64,000 nucleotides of DNA from Campylobacter hepaticus (GTDB lineage Bacteria; Campylobacterota; Campylobacteria; Campylobacterales; Campylobacteraceae): NCBI RefSeq assembly GCF_001687475.2, contig NZ_CP031611.1:1302001-1366000 (forward strand), written 5' to 3'. The notes under the pieces are model-generated. The model saw nothing but the letters and a program-made list of their open reading frames with translations. It had not been told where the DNA came from and did no database searches. Shown here one piece after another: positions 43,409-53,137 of the stretch (its first letter is position 1; each line of letters opens with the position of its first letter). A program made the position numbers and the translations under genes.

Positions 43409-44161
43409 ATGAATTTTGAAAGTATTATTTCTCATATGAATGATCATCACAAATCTAATTTAATAGATCTTTGTAAAAAATTTGGCGGCATCAATGATCT
43501 TAAAGATGTTTTTTTAAAGAGTGTTGATTTTAATGGCTTGGATATTGTTTATAATAACAATGAAAATTTGCGTATAGAATTTCCTAAAAAAGCAGATGAA
43601 AACACCATAAAAGATACTATTATATCTCTTTGTATGGGTGCAAAGAGTGAACAAAATTTTAATGCTATAGAGAAAGAATTTAATGATTTTATGTTAAGTT
43701 TTAATTCTGTATCTTTAGCAACTTTAAATGCACAAGGTGAAGTTGTTTGCTCATATGCACCTTTTATAAGCACTCAGTGGGGAAATTATATTTATATTAG
43801 TGAAGTAAGCGAGCATTTTAATAATATTAAAGATAATCCAAATAATATAGAAATAATGTTTTTAGAAGATGAGAGCAAGGCAGCATCTGTGATATTACGT
43901 AAAAGATTGCGTTATAGGGCTAATGCAAGTTTTTTAGAGCGTGGTGAACAATTTGATAAGATTTATGATGAATTTGAAAGGCAAACAGGAGCTCAAGGTG
44001 GTATTAAAACTATACGTACAATGCTTGATTTTCATTTAGTTAAGCTTGAGTTTGGAAAGGGTCGTTTTGTTAAAGGTTTTGGTCAAGCTTATGATATAGA
44101 AAATGGTAATATAACTCATGTAGGTTCTAAGAATCCCCATCAATTTCCACATAAATCTTAA
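43409..44161 (+). CDS. chuZ: Heme oxygenase, HugZ/ChuZ family
   Basis: Breaks heme to release iron. It has 250 residues: N-terminal DUF2470-like domain (about 1-80, MNDHHKSNLIDLCKKFGG) and a split-barrel flavin-type domain (about 90-240, SVSLATLNAQGEVVCSYAPF; KRLRYRANASF). The C-terminal His residues 244 and 248 (PHQFPHKS) are in the region that ligates heme iron in HugZ enzymes. Divergent from chuA; AAAGG precedes the ATG. Confidence 0.92.
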   Translation: MNFESIISHMNDHHKSNLIDLCKKFGGINDLKDVFLKSVDFNGLDIVYNNNENLRIEFPKKADENTIKDTIISLCMGAKSEQNFNAIEKEFNDFMLSFNSVSLATLNAQGEVVCSYAPFISTQWGNYIYISEVSEHFNNIKDNPNNIEIMFLEDESKAASVILRKRLRYRANASFLERGEQFDKIYDEFERQTGAQGGIKTIRTMLDFHLVKLEFGKGRFVKGFGQAYDIENGNITHVGSKNPHQFPHKS

Positions 44162-44172
44162 TATTTTTAAAA

Positions 44173-45240
44173 TTATAAATTTTCTTTTTGTAAAGATTGG
44201 GCTTGATAATGAGCGATTAAAGGTTCTATAATTTCATCAAAAAGCCCATCTTCCATAATAGCATCTAAGCGGTACAAAGTAAGATTAATACGATGATCGC
44301 TAATACGATTTTGTGGAAAATTATAAGTGCGTATACGCTCACTTCTGTCTCCACTACCTACTTGAGATTTTCTTGCTTGACTTTCTTGAGCTAATCTTTC
44401 GTTTTCTTGCATTTCATAAAGTCTTGCTTTTAAAACTTTCATGGCGCTTTCTTTATTTTTATGTTGACTTTTTCCATCTTGATTTACCACTACTATACCT
44501 GTAGGTATATGGGTAATGCGAACAGCTGAATCTGTGGTATTGACGCTTTGTCCACCATGTCCTGAAGAACGCATCACATCAATTTTAAGATCGTTGGGAT
44601 TAATTTGAATTTCTATATCATCAACTTCTGGCATTACTGCTACAGTAATAGCAGAAGTGTGTACACGACCTTGAGATTCTGTTTGAGGGACACGTTGAAC
44701 TCTATGTGTGCCACCTTCGTATTTTAATCTTGAATAAGCACCCGCACCTTTAATAAGCATAATGATTTCTTTAAATCCTCCAACACTTCCTTCACTAGAA
44801 CTTACAATTTCAAGTTTATAAGCACGATTTTCAGCATATTTTGCATAAGCTTTTACAAGATCTCCTACAAATAAAGAGGCTTCATCTCCACCTGTGCCTG
44901 CTCGAATTTCAAGAAAAATATTTCTTTCATCATTAGGATCTTTGGGGATTAATAAGATTTTGAGTTCTTTTTCAAGCTGGATTTTAGTTTCTTCAAGAAT
45001 TTTTAATTCTTCTTTTGCAAGTTCTCCAAGTTCAAAATCATTGATTAAAGCTTTATTTTCTTCTATATTTTGTATGGTTTTTAAGTATTCTTTAGTTTTT
45101 AAAACAATAGGTTCTAAATTTTTTTGTTCTTTAGAAAGTGCAGTCATTTTACTGATATCATTAATGATATCAGTTTTACTAAGAAGAGAATTTAATTCTT
45201 CAAAGCGTTTTAAAAAAGGATCTAATTTACTAATTAACAT
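44173..45240 (-). CDS. prfA: Peptide chain release factor 1
   Basis: Reads UAA and UAG stop codons. It has 355 residues. The codon-recognition tripeptide region reads [13 protein letters not shown] (PQT at 185-187, where Escherichia coli has PAT), and the catalytic GGQ is at 229-231. It lies 15 bases after rpsT. Confidence 0.96.
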   Translation of the reverse strand: MLISKLDPFLKRFEELNSLLSKTDIINDISKMTALSKEQKNLEPIVLKTKEYLKTIQNIEENKALINDFELGELAKEELKILEETKIQLEKELKILLIPKDPNDERNIFLEIRAGTGGDEASLFVGDLVKAYAKYAENRAYKLEIVSSSEGSVGGFKEIIMLIKGAGAYSRLKYEGGTHRVQRVPQTESQGRVHTSAITVAVMPEVDDIEIQINPNDLKIDVMRSSGHGGQSVNTTDSAVRITHIPTGIVVVNQDGKSQHKNKESAMKVLKARLYEMQENERLAQESQARKSQVGSGDRSERIRTYNFPQNRISDHRINLTLYRLDAIMEDGLFDEIIEPLIAHYQAQSLQKENL

Positions 45241-45255
45241 TAAAATGATAAAAAA

Positions 45256-45519
45256 TTATGCAATTTTATTTACTAAAAGGGCTAAACGACTTACACGTCT
45301 TGATGCTGTTTGTTTTTTAAGAAAACCACGACTTACCATAGCATGAATACTTTTATTTGCTATTTTTAAAGCTTCATTTGCAGTATTTTTATCTCCATTT
45401 GCAGCAGCTTCTCTTACTGCTTTGGTAAGATTTTTAAGTCTTGTTCTATAAAATCTATTTCTTTCTGTTTTTTTAATAGTTTGTCTTGCTCTTTTTTCAG
45501 CAGATTTATGGTTTGCCAT
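45256..45519 (-). CDS. rpsT: 30S ribosomal protein S20
   Basis: 87 residues, basic, helical, with the typical start [14 protein letters not shown] and the C-terminal [13 protein letters not shown]. Binds 16S rRNA. The start ATG is preceded by AAGGAAA. Probably cotranscribed with prfA, a pairing conserved in epsilonproteobacteria. Confidence 0.97.
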   Translation of the reverse strand: MANHKSAEKRARQTIKKTERNRFYRTRLKNLTKAVREAAANGDKNTANEALKIANKSIHAMVSRGFLKKQTASRRVSRLALLVNKIA

Positions 45520-45597
45520 TTATATTTTCCTTTTTTTAAATTAAAGACTAAATTATATAAGAATAAAATTTAAAATTTAATTAATTTAAGAAAAATT

Positions 45598-46098
45598 TCA
45601 AAATAAATCTTCTAGCTTAATATCCCATATTAAAAGATTAAATCGTATTAAAAATCCATAAATTATGCTACTTAATAAACCAGCAAATAATCCTGCTAGC
45701 ATATCATCAAGCATAACTCCTAATCCACCTTTGACTTTTTTATCTATTTTTCCAATTAAAGAAGGTTTTGTAATATCAAAAAATCTAAATAAAATAAAAG
45801 CCATGATAAAATTAATGATTGAGTTTTCAGCACTTGCGGCAATGGCACAAGCTAGAAAAACCCCTGCAACTTCATCAATAACAATATGCTTATCATCATG
45901 AATACCTGTTTGTTTTTCATAATCATCTATGATGCGAATACTTATAATAAAAATTAAAATACTAAGTAAAAATAAAGTACTAATTCCTAAGTATTTGAGT
46001 ATGAAAAAAGCTGGAATTAAAGCCGCAATAGTTCCAAAAGTCCCACTTGCTTTTTTTGTGCAACCTGAATAAAAAAAGGTTAAAAATAATTTTTGCAT
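45598..46098 (-). CDS. pgpA: Phosphatidylglycerophosphatase A
   Basis: Dephosphorylates phosphatidylglycerophosphate in the inner membrane. It has 166 residues, with the family motifs GTFGTIAAL (about 20-28), DDKHIVIDEVAG (68-79) and KPSLIGKIDKKVKGGLGVMLDDM (about 110-132), where acidic residues bind the metal. Four membrane segments. It lies 2 bases after the ATP-sulfurylase-like gene. Confidence 0.92.
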   Translation of the reverse strand: MQKLFLTFFYSGCTKKASGTFGTIAALIPAFFILKYLGISTLFLLSILIFIISIRIIDDYEKQTGIHDDKHIVIDEVAGVFLACAIAASAENSIINFIMAFILFRFFDITKPSLIGKIDKKVKGGLGVMLDDMLAGLFAGLLSSIIYGFLIRFNLLIWDIKLEDLF

Positions 46099-46100
46099 GA

Positions 46101-47258
46101 TTACACCATATAAGACATTTGATGAATTTCTAAAAGTTTTTGATAAAATTCTTCATCATTTTTATACTCTAAAATTCCATTAGTTGAAAAAAGTTCATTA
46201 TACATTTTTTGCATATTTTTTAATCTATTTGGAAAAAGAGAAGCTAAAATGATACTTGATACTTCTTTACGCATAAAAATTGCTGGAGGAATAATACCTG
46301 CTCTTAATAAATCTTTTAAAGATTGAGAATTATAATGTAAATGATGGTGGGAACCATGTGGACAAGATCTTGTACTAACAATCATACGGCATTGATCACA
46401 AAATACAAATTCGGGTAAAACAATGACTTCTATACCATAATCTTTAGAAAAATCATCAAGTATGGTTTTGGGTTGGTTATGATCATAAAACATTCCAAGT
46501 CCTGTATGATTTTGCATTACAACGAGTTTGGTACAACCTAAACTTTTTGCAATAATGCTTTCTAAGCCAGGGTTTAAATGAGCATGAAAAATATTAATAT
46601 CTTTTAAAGGAAAAATAAAAATTCTATCTGGCGGTAAATAATTTTGTATAAAATTTCTTAAATAAGTTTCTTTAAGTGTAAAATCTAAACCATTGTTTTC
46701 ATAAGATTCTATTAGAAAAAGGACAACTAAATCTGCTTTATCTATAGTCCAACGAAACATTCTTTCATGAGCTCTATGTAAAGGATCAAAACTTGAAACT
46801 ATAGCAGTAATTTTTTGAGCATTAAGATTGTTTTTAACTTCTTGAAAATTTGCTTTTATTTCTTGGATTGGAGAATGATAAATTTCTATTTCTCCACTTA
46901 TATAAGTTGCGCCCATATCTTCTAATGAGCAAGTGTTAGGGCTAAAAATATCAGAAAAATTTTTATTATTTTTAAATTTAGTTTTAAATTCTATATGTCC
47001 AACTATTTCTTCTTTTAATATAAGATCAATTTGAGTACCACTTTTAATATTGTGTAAAGTGTCTTCATTTTTTGGAGTAAAACTTAAAGGATAAGGGAAG
47101 CTTTCTCCTTTAAATTTACCAGTTTTTACTATTTCTTTTACTTCTTTTTCATCCATTAAATGAGTACAAGTGCCAAGTAAACCTTCTTTGATTAAAGAAA
47201 AAATCCCAAATTCATTTTGATCTATCTTAATGCTTTTATTTTTTTTTACTGATTTCAT
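46101..47258 (-). CDS. ATP-sulfurylase-like protein with altered active-site motifs (Cj1609-like)
   Basis: A 385-residue protein with the fold order of ATP sulfurylase: N-terminal PUA-like domain (about 20-140) and a nucleotidyltransferase domain (about 150-385). HxxH is kept (His161, His164 in DPLHRAHERMF), as are HTGLG, STRSCPHG and LLRAGIIPPAIFMRKEV. However, the sulfate-binding QxRN is replaced by SSFD, and the GRD before HxG reads MQN. Known sulfurylases need both, so sulfate activation is doubtful. No other sulfate-assimilation gene is nearby. It overlaps the regulator gene by 23 bases. True substrate unknown. Confidence 0.8.
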   Translation of the reverse strand: MKSVKKNKSIKIDQNEFGIFSLIKEGLLGTCTHLMDEKEVKEIVKTGKFKGESFPYPLSFTPKNEDTLHNIKSGTQIDLILKEEIVGHIEFKTKFKNNKNFSDIFSPNTCSLEDMGATYISGEIEIYHSPIQEIKANFQEVKNNLNAQKITAIVSSFDPLHRAHERMFRWTIDKADLVVLFLIESYENNGLDFTLKETYLRNFIQNYLPPDRIFIFPLKDINIFHAHLNPGLESIIAKSLGCTKLVVMQNHTGLGMFYDHNQPKTILDDFSKDYGIEVIVLPEFVFCDQCRMIVSTRSCPHGSHHHLHYNSQSLKDLLRAGIIPPAIFMRKEVSSIILASLFPNRLKNMQKMYNELFSTNGILEYKNDEEFYQKLLEIHQMSYMV

Positions 47259-48123
47259 ATTTTTTCCTTTTTTCCCATAAAGATTTACGTGAAATGCCTA
47301 ACTTTTTTGAAAGATCTGTATCTGGAAAGATATTTTGATAGTTTATAATAATATATTTTACATATTCATCTATAGTTAAAATTTCATTACTGTCTATATT
47401 TTTTTCATTATCATTTAAATTGATGCAATGAAAATTTAAATCATCTGTATTTGAATTAGTATGTAAAATAACATTTTTATTTTGTATAAAATCTAAAAGT
47501 TTTTCCCTTTCTACCGCTTTTAAAGCTTGAAAATTACTTAAAAATAAAAGATTGTTTTCTGTAGGAAGTTTTATAGCTTTTTCTACTGCATTGGTAATGG
47601 TTAAATCTATAAAAGAAAGAGTAATATTGTATTCATTAATATAATTAAACACAAAAGCATCTGCACTGCTTTGTTTATTAGATTTTAAAATTAAAGGAAG
47701 TTTTAATTTTTTATAATTATATTCAGCAATTTTAACTGTTTCTAGTCGAGATTTAATATAATTACGATAAGCTTCATTAAGGATTGAAAGTTTTCTAAAA
47801 TCTTGATAGTGTTTAATTTTTCTGATTAATTCTTCTATCATAAAAGGCTTTTGAATATAATCACTAGCACCTAATTTTAAAGGATTTGAAACAGTATCTG
47901 TGCTGATATAAGAAATAAGTAAAATAATAATACTATGTTTAAATTCTGTCACAGCCTTTAAAAAATTATTAGTATTAGTAGAAAGTAGTATAATATCATA
48001 ATATTTTTCATGATTATATTCATCAAATGAGCTAATAATTTCACAATGATATCCTACGTCACTTAATTTAATACTAATGCTTTGTGCTAAATAAATTTCA
48101 TTTTCTATAATTAAAACTTTCAT
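47236..48123 (-). CDS. HP1021-type orphan atypical response regulator (Cj1608-like)
   Basis: A 295-residue DNA-binding regulator. The N-terminal receiver-like domain (about 1-115) lacks the phospho-accepting Asp: the usual LLD is LLS in YDIILLSTN. The C-terminal DNA-binding helix-turn-helix lies at about 265-290 (DLSKKLGISRKSLWEKRKKY). It is the positional match of C. jejuni Cj1608, homologue of H. pylori HP1021, which controls energy metabolism and binds oriC. The start is ATG 48123, overlapping the ispDF stop as ATGA; the frame extends to TTG 48135. No histidine kinase gene is adjacent. Confidence 0.82.
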   Translation of the reverse strand: MKVLIIENEIYLAQSISIKLSDVGYHCEIISSFDEYNHEKYYDIILLSTNTNNFLKAVTEFKHSIIILLISYISTDTVSNPLKLGASDYIQKPFMIEELIRKIKHYQDFRKLSILNEAYRNYIKSRLETVKIAEYNYKKLKLPLILKSNKQSSADAFVFNYINEYNITLSFIDLTITNAVEKAIKLPTENNLLFLSNFQALKAVEREKLLDFIQNKNVILHTNSNTDDLNFHCINLNDNEKNIDSNEILTIDEYVKYIIINYQNIFPDTDLSKKLGISRKSLWEKRKKYEISKKK

Positions 48124-49235
48124 AATTTTGTCCAATCAAAATATTTTAAATTTGCGCTGCTAAGTACAGCTATTCCTTCCTCTCTACCAATAAAACCTAA
48201 TTTTTCTGTTGTGGTAGCTTTAATATTAACTCTAAATTCATCAATATTTAAAGTATTTGCTATATTTGTTTGCATAGCTTCTTTAAAATCTTTGAGTTTA
48301 GGTGTTTGTGCGATTATGCAAATGTCTATATTAACAAGCTCAAAGCCTACTTCTTTTACCTTATCGTAAGCTTGTTTTAAAAGTTGCATAGAATTAGCAT
48401 TTTTAAATTTCATATCCGTATCAGGATAGAGTTCGCCTATATCCTTAAGTCCTGCTGCACCTAAGATGGCATCAGTTAAAGAGTGTGCTAAAACATCTCC
48501 ATCGCTGTGTGCTTTTAAACCCATGCTAGCATGTACTTGTATACCGCCTAAAAGCAAGGGTCGATTCTCTCCAAATTCATGGACATCAAAACCATTGCCA
48601 TTAAAAATTTCAAAACTAGGTTTAGGTAAATCAAAGTTTTTTAAATCTTCTTTAAAGGTGAGTTTTCTCGCACTTTCTTCCCCTTCTATGTACCAAATTT
48701 TTCCTCCTATAGCTGCTATTGCAGTACTATCATCTGTAAAATCTAAATTTTGATTAAGGGCTTTTTTAAGCAATTTAGTTTTAGAAATTTGAGGAGTTTG
48801 AATAAGTTTGATTTTTTCTCTTTGTAGGGCTTGATTATCAAAAAGGGTTGTATCTGTTATTTTTAAAGCAGGAGTAATGCAATCTGCTTTGTCTATGTTT
48901 TCAATTAAGCGTTTAAATAGGTTTTTACTGATTAATACTCTTGCAACATCGCTTACCATTACTAATTCACTTTCAACAAGTTCTAAGGCTTTTTTTAAAG
49001 ATTGTGCACGAGTATTACCCCCTTCTACGAATTCATAATTTTTGGCAAATTTTTTCATATAAGTAATATCATTTGAAGCGATAATAATTTTATCAAAATT
49101 ATAAAAAGAGCTTAAATTTTTTGTTGCATAAAGCCAAAGCGGATCACACCCAAGTCGTAAAAATTGTTTTTTTACACCAGTGTTAAATCGAGTAGAATTG
49201 CCAGCTGCTAGCATAATAAGACTAATTTTATTCAC
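48120..49235 (-). CDS. ispDF: Bifunctional IspD-IspF enzyme of isoprenoid synthesis
   Basis: A 371-residue fusion of two steps of the methylerythritol phosphate pathway: IspD cytidylyltransferase (about 1-205; LAAGNSTRF at 9-17) and IspF cyclase (about 212-371; metal-binding DVHEF and HSDGDVLAHSLTDA). The fusion is usual in Campylobacter and Helicobacter. Products go to IspA (8435-9280). Confidence 0.95.
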   Translation of the reverse strand: MNKISLIMLAAGNSTRFNTGVKKQFLRLGCDPLWLYATKNLSSFYNFDKIIIASNDITYMKKFAKNYEFVEGGNTRAQSLKKALELVESELVMVSDVARVLISKNLFKRLIENIDKADCITPALKITDTTLFDNQALQREKIKLIQTPQISKTKLLKKALNQNLDFTDDSTAIAAIGGKIWYIEGEESARKLTFKEDLKNFDLPKPSFEIFNGNGFDVHEFGENRPLLLGGIQVHASMGLKAHSDGDVLAHSLTDAILGAAGLKDIGELYPDTDMKFKNANSMQLLKQAYDKVKEVGFELVNIDICIIAQTPKLKDFKEAMQTNIANTLNIDEFRVNIKATTTEKLGFIGREEGIAVLSSANLKYFDWTKL

Positions 49236-49358
49236 TTTATTTTGATCCTAATTTTGGTATAGTTAGTTTGTGTAATGTTACCATATTATACACTTATAAA
49301 AAGCTAAATTTTATAATTTTATTAGTAAAATTGATTTTAAAAAATTATGGGGAAAATA

Positions 49359-50468
49359 ATGAAAGAAGAAATTTTAAAAAAATTACAAGAAGTAAAATAT
49401 CCTGGTTTTGAAAAAGATATAGTGAGTTTTAATTTCGTAAAAGATATTAAAATTGAAAATGATAATGTAAGTATTGATATACAAATTGTTTCAGCAAATC
49501 CTGAAGTAGCAAATGAAATTCGTCAAAATGCTCAAAAAGCTTTATCAAGTTTAAATTTAAAGAATATACAATTAAATATTATTGCTCCAAAAATTCCTGA
49601 AGAAAAAAGTAATTCAAGAAGCGGTAAAAATATTGTTCCACAAGTTAAAAATTTTATTATGGTTTCAAGTGGAAAAGGAGGGGTAGGTAAATCTACAACT
49701 ACGGTAAATTTAGCTATTTCTATGGCTAAAATGGGTAAAAGAGTAGGGGTTTTAGATGCTGATATTTATGGGCCAAATATTCCAAGGATGTTGGGTGAAA
49801 CTAAAACTCAACCCGAAGTTATAGGTCAAAGATTAAAACCTATTTTAACTCATGGCATTTATATGATGAGTATGGGGGTTTTAATTGAAGAAGGACAAGG
49901 GCTTATGTGGCGTGGAGCTATGATTATGAAAGCTATTGAACAATTACTGGCTGATGTGATTTGGCCTGAACTTGATGTATTGTTTTTAGATATGCCTCCA
50001 GGAACAGGTGATGCGCAAATCACTTCTGCTCAAAGTATTCCAATTACTGCTGGTGTGTGTGTAAGTACCCCTCAAATTGTATCTTTAGATGATAATAAAA
50101 GAGCTTTAGATATGTTTAATAAGCTTCATATTCCTATTGCTGGTGTTATTGAAAATATGAGTGGGTTTTTATGTCCTGATAATGGTAAAGAATATGATAT
50201 TTTTGGTAAAGGTACAGCTTTGGCTATGGCTGAGGCTTACAAAAGCGAGGTTTTAGCACAAATTCCTATTGAAATGATAATAAGGGAAGGAGGAGATGAA
50301 GGTAGACCTGTAAGTTTTTATCATCCTGAAAGTATCAGCTCTAAACGGTATTTAATGGCAGCTGAAAAAATTTGGACTTTTATAGAAAGGGTTAATAATG
50401 AAGGTGGCGGTGATAATTCTGCTATTCAACCTGTGATGAATGGAAAAAGTGCTTGTTCTTCACATTAA
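49359..50468 (+). CDS. mrp: Mrp/ApbC-family Fe-S cluster carrier ATPase
   Basis: A 369-residue P-loop protein that carries or inserts Fe-S clusters. Residues 1-75 form a MIP18/DUF59-type domain; the deviant Walker A SSGKGGVGKST is at 103-113. A cysteine in SGFLCPDNG and C-terminal Cys residues may ligate the cluster. I choose ATG 49359 because GGGG stands about 9 bases upstream; ATG 49347 in the same frame lacks a site. Confidence 0.92.
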   Translation: MKEEILKKLQEVKYPGFEKDIVSFNFVKDIKIENDNVSIDIQIVSANPEVANEIRQNAQKALSSLNLKNIQLNIIAPKIPEEKSNSRSGKNIVPQVKNFIMVSSGKGGVGKSTTTVNLAISMAKMGKRVGVLDADIYGPNIPRMLGETKTQPEVIGQRLKPILTHGIYMMSMGVLIEEGQGLMWRGAMIMKAIEQLLADVIWPELDVLFLDMPPGTGDAQITSAQSIPITAGVCVSTPQIVSLDDNKRALDMFNKLHIPIAGVIENMSGFLCPDNGKEYDIFGKGTALAMAEAYKSEVLAQIPIEMIIREGGDEGRPVSFYHPESISSKRYLMAAEKIWTFIERVNNEGGGDNSAIQPVMNGKSACSSH

Positions 50469-50492
50469 ATTTATTATTTTGAGGAAAATAAA

Positions 50493-51653
50493 ATGATTAG
50501 TACTAAAGAGGATTTTTTACTTTTAGTTAAACAAATCGAGCAAAAAAGTGGATATAAAAAGCCCAAGGCTTTTGGTATAGCAAGGCTTGATAGAGGTCAG
50601 CTTAATAAGAATAAAATCTTGCAAGCTAGTTTTGCTTTAATAAATTATGAGCAAAACTTTGGATCAGCAGCTATTATGCTTGAAGCTTTTATGTTAAGAG
50701 GGATAAAGATTGATTTTAATGCAAGTGAATTTGTTCAGGTTTTAAAATTAGAGGATATTGATTTTGCGCTTTCATGTTTTAAACCTTTTTTAGAAGAAGA
50801 AGGGCATCAAAATATAGATCTTTTAAAAATTGTTAAAGATAAATTTAAAGATGATGAGTTTGCTTTTGTGTGTCTTTTTGAAGATAAAGAACCTTTAAGT
50901 GTTGAGAGTGTTTATTTAAAGCTTTATTTACTTTCCACTAAAAAGGTTCCTTTAAGAAGTTTAAATCTCAATGGTGCTTTTGGACTTTTAAGTAATGTAG
51001 CATGGAGTGATAATAAACCCTTTGAATTAGAATATTTAAGAGAAAATGAAATGCGTTTAAAAATGAGTAATCAATATCCAAAAATTGATTTTGTTGATAA
51101 ATTTCCACAATTTTTAGCTCATATTATTCCTGAGGATAATACAAGAATTTTAGAAAGTTCTAAAGTAAGAATGGGTGCTTGTTTAGCTGCTGGTACAACT
51201 GTAATGCCAGGAGCATCTTATGTGAATTTTAATGCAGGTACAACAGGTGCTTGTATGGTTGAAGGACGCATTAGTTCAAGTGCTATTGTGGGTGAAGGTT
51301 CTGATATAGGTGGAGGGGCTTCAATTTTAGGCGTTTTAAGTGGAACAAGTGGAAATGCTATAAGTGTGGGTAAAGCTTGTCTTTTGGGGGCTAATTCAGT
51401 TACAGGCATTCCTTTGGGAGATAATTGTATAGTAGATGCAGGTATTGCAGTTTTAGAAGGTACTAAATTTTTACTTAAAGATCGTGAGGATCTTGTTAAA
51501 CTTAATCCTTGTTTTGATTTTAGTAAAGACATTTATAAGGGTATTGAGCTTAAAGGATTAAATGGGCTTCATTTCCGCCAAGATTCTATTAGTGGTGCAA
51601 TGATAGTAAGTTTAAATAAAAAGGCAGTTAAACTTAATGAGGCTTTACATTAG
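50493..51653 (+). CDS. dapD: Tetrahydrodipicolinate N-succinyltransferase
   Basis: Succinylates tetrahydrodipicolinate in DAP/lysine synthesis. It has 386 residues, the long form (enterobacterial DapD has about 274), with a left-handed beta-helix of hexapeptide repeats at about 225-330 (GACLAAGTTVMPGASYVNF, VGEGSDIGGGASILGVL). It follows mrp with GAGG upstream. A good terminator follows. Confidence 0.93.
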   Translation: MISTKEDFLLLVKQIEQKSGYKKPKAFGIARLDRGQLNKNKILQASFALINYEQNFGSAAIMLEAFMLRGIKIDFNASEFVQVLKLEDIDFALSCFKPFLEEEGHQNIDLLKIVKDKFKDDEFAFVCLFEDKEPLSVESVYLKLYLLSTKKVPLRSLNLNGAFGLLSNVAWSDNKPFELEYLRENEMRLKMSNQYPKIDFVDKFPQFLAHIIPEDNTRILESSKVRMGACLAAGTTVMPGASYVNFNAGTTGACMVEGRISSSAIVGEGSDIGGGASILGVLSGTSGNAISVGKACLLGANSVTGIPLGDNCIVDAGIAVLEGTKFLLKDREDLVKLNPCFDFSKDIYKGIELKGLNGLHFRQDSISGAMIVSLNKKAVKLNEALH

Positions 51654-51656
51654 CAA

Positions 51657-51681
51657 ATAAAAGCCTCAAATAGGCTTTTAT
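51657..51681 (+). terminator. Rho-independent terminator of dapD
   Basis: A 10-bp stem ATAAAAGCCT/AGGCTTTTAT with 5-base loop begins 3 bases after the dapD stop and is followed by T-rich sequence. With A-runs on the left side it may also serve hisI from the other strand. Confidence 0.8.
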
Positions 51682-51744
51682 TATATATGTACAATTTTCT
51701 TATTTTTTTGATTTGTAAATTTTTAAAAATATTGCAATAAAAAT

Positions 51745-52368
51745 TTATTCTTTGTGTCTTTCTTTAAGTTTAGCAATAATATCTGAAAAACTTAAATTCG
51801 CATCAGCAAGTAAAACACTTAAATGATATATTAAATCAGCCGCTTCACAAATAAGTTCATCTTTGTTTTTAATAGTTGCTGCTAAGGCAGTTTCAACACC
51901 TTCTTCACCTACTTTTTGTGCGATACGTTTAGTACCACTTTTCAAAAGTTTTGCAGTGTAAGAAGTGTTTTCATCAGCATTTTTACGTGAATTTATAAGT
52001 TTTTCCAGTCTAGCTAAAAAGACAAAGTCTGCATTTTTAGATAGTTTTTCAAAGCAAGAAATATTGTTTAAATGGCAAGTAGGACCTATGGGATTGACTA
52101 AAATTAAAAGTGTATCATTATCACAATCAAGACTTAAATCAATGATATTTAAAAAATTCCCACTTTTTTCACCTTTCATCCAAAGGCGATTTTTACTACG
52201 TGAAAAAAATACAACTTTTTTATTTTCTAAACTTTTTTCTAAAGCTTTTTTATCCATAAAACCTAACATTAAAACTTCGCAAGTTTTTGCATCTTGTATG
52301 ATAGTAGGGATAAGTCCCTTTATTTTTTCCCAATTGATTTTTTCATTTAAGCTTTGGAAATTTTGCAT
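51745..52368 (-). CDS. hisIE: Bifunctional phosphoribosyl-AMP cyclohydrolase/phosphoribosyl-ATP pyrophosphatase
   Basis: Steps 2 and 3 of histidine synthesis in one 207-residue chain. The cyclohydrolase part (about 1-115) has DCDNDTLL and GPTCH metal ligands; the MazG-like pyrophosphatase part (about 120-207) has GTKRIAQKVGEEGVETALAA. Last gene of the his operon, 1 base after hisF. Confidence 0.95.
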   Translation of the reverse strand: MQNFQSLNEKINWEKIKGLIPTIIQDAKTCEVLMLGFMDKKALEKSLENKKVVFFSRSKNRLWMKGEKSGNFLNIIDLSLDCDNDTLLILVNPIGPTCHLNNISCFEKLSKNADFVFLARLEKLINSRKNADENTSYTAKLLKSGTKRIAQKVGEEGVETALAATIKNKDELICEAADLIYHLSVLLADANLSFSDIIAKLKERHKE

Positions 52369-52369
52369 T

Positions 52370-53137
52370 TTATATCCTTACATTTAAACCTTGAGTTTTT
52401 AAGTAATTTTTTAATTCTTTAATATTAATGGTTTTTTGATGAAAAACAGAGGCTGCTAAAGCTCCATCAATTCCAATCTTAAAAGCTTCTAAAAAGTGTT
52501 CCATTTTGCCTGCTCCACCACTTGCAATTAAGGGTACTTTGCATTCTTTTTTTCCTATTTTTAATTGTTCTAAATCATAGCCATTTTTAAGACCATCTTG
52601 ATTCATCATGTTTAGTACTATTTCTCCAGCACCCAAATCTTGTACTTCTTTAATCCATTCAAGTGTATATTTTCCACTATGTTTGCTAGTGTTTTCATCA
52701 CCTGTGTATTGAAAAACTTTTAAATTTCCATTTTTATCTTTAAAGCTATCAATCCCTACTACAACACATTGTACACCAAAACTTTTTGCTAAACGTGTGA
52801 TAAGATATGGATCATTTAAAGCAGGAGAATTAATAGAAATTTTATCTGCTCCATGGGCTAAAAGTTCTGCTGCATCTTCTTCGCTTTTAATCCCTCCTGC
52901 TACACAAAAAGGGATATTAATATTTTTAGCTACTTTGCTTACCCATTCTCTTGAAATACGTTCTTTTTTAGCACTAGCACTAATATCATAAAATACAAGT
53001 TCATCAATGCCATTTTGAGAATAATATTTTGCAAGTTCTATAATATCTCCCATATCTTTATGATTTTTAAATTGTGTTCCTTTTACCACTCTACCATCTT
53101 TTACATCTAAACATGCAATTATGCGTTTTGTAAGCAT
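52370..53137 (-). CDS. hisF: Imidazole glycerol phosphate synthase, cyclase subunit
   Basis: A 255-residue (beta-alpha)8 barrel that with HisH makes IGP and AICAR. It starts [20 protein letters not shown], with the catalytic Asp in CLDV and a second in GIDSF. It overlaps hisA by 19 bases. In C. jejuni a small gene (Cj1602) is, from memory, placed between these two; it is absent here. Confidence 0.96.
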   Translation of the reverse strand: MLTKRIIACLDVKDGRVVKGTQFKNHKDMGDIIELAKYYSQNGIDELVFYDISASAKKERISREWVSKVAKNINIPFCVAGGIKSEEDAAELLAHGADKISINSPALNDPYLITRLAKSFGVQCVVVGIDSFKDKNGNLKVFQYTGDENTSKHSGKYTLEWIKEVQDLGAGEIVLNMMNQDGLKNGYDLEQLKIGKKECKVPLIASGGAGKMEHFLEAFKIGIDGALAASVFHQKTINIKELKNYLKTQGLNVRI

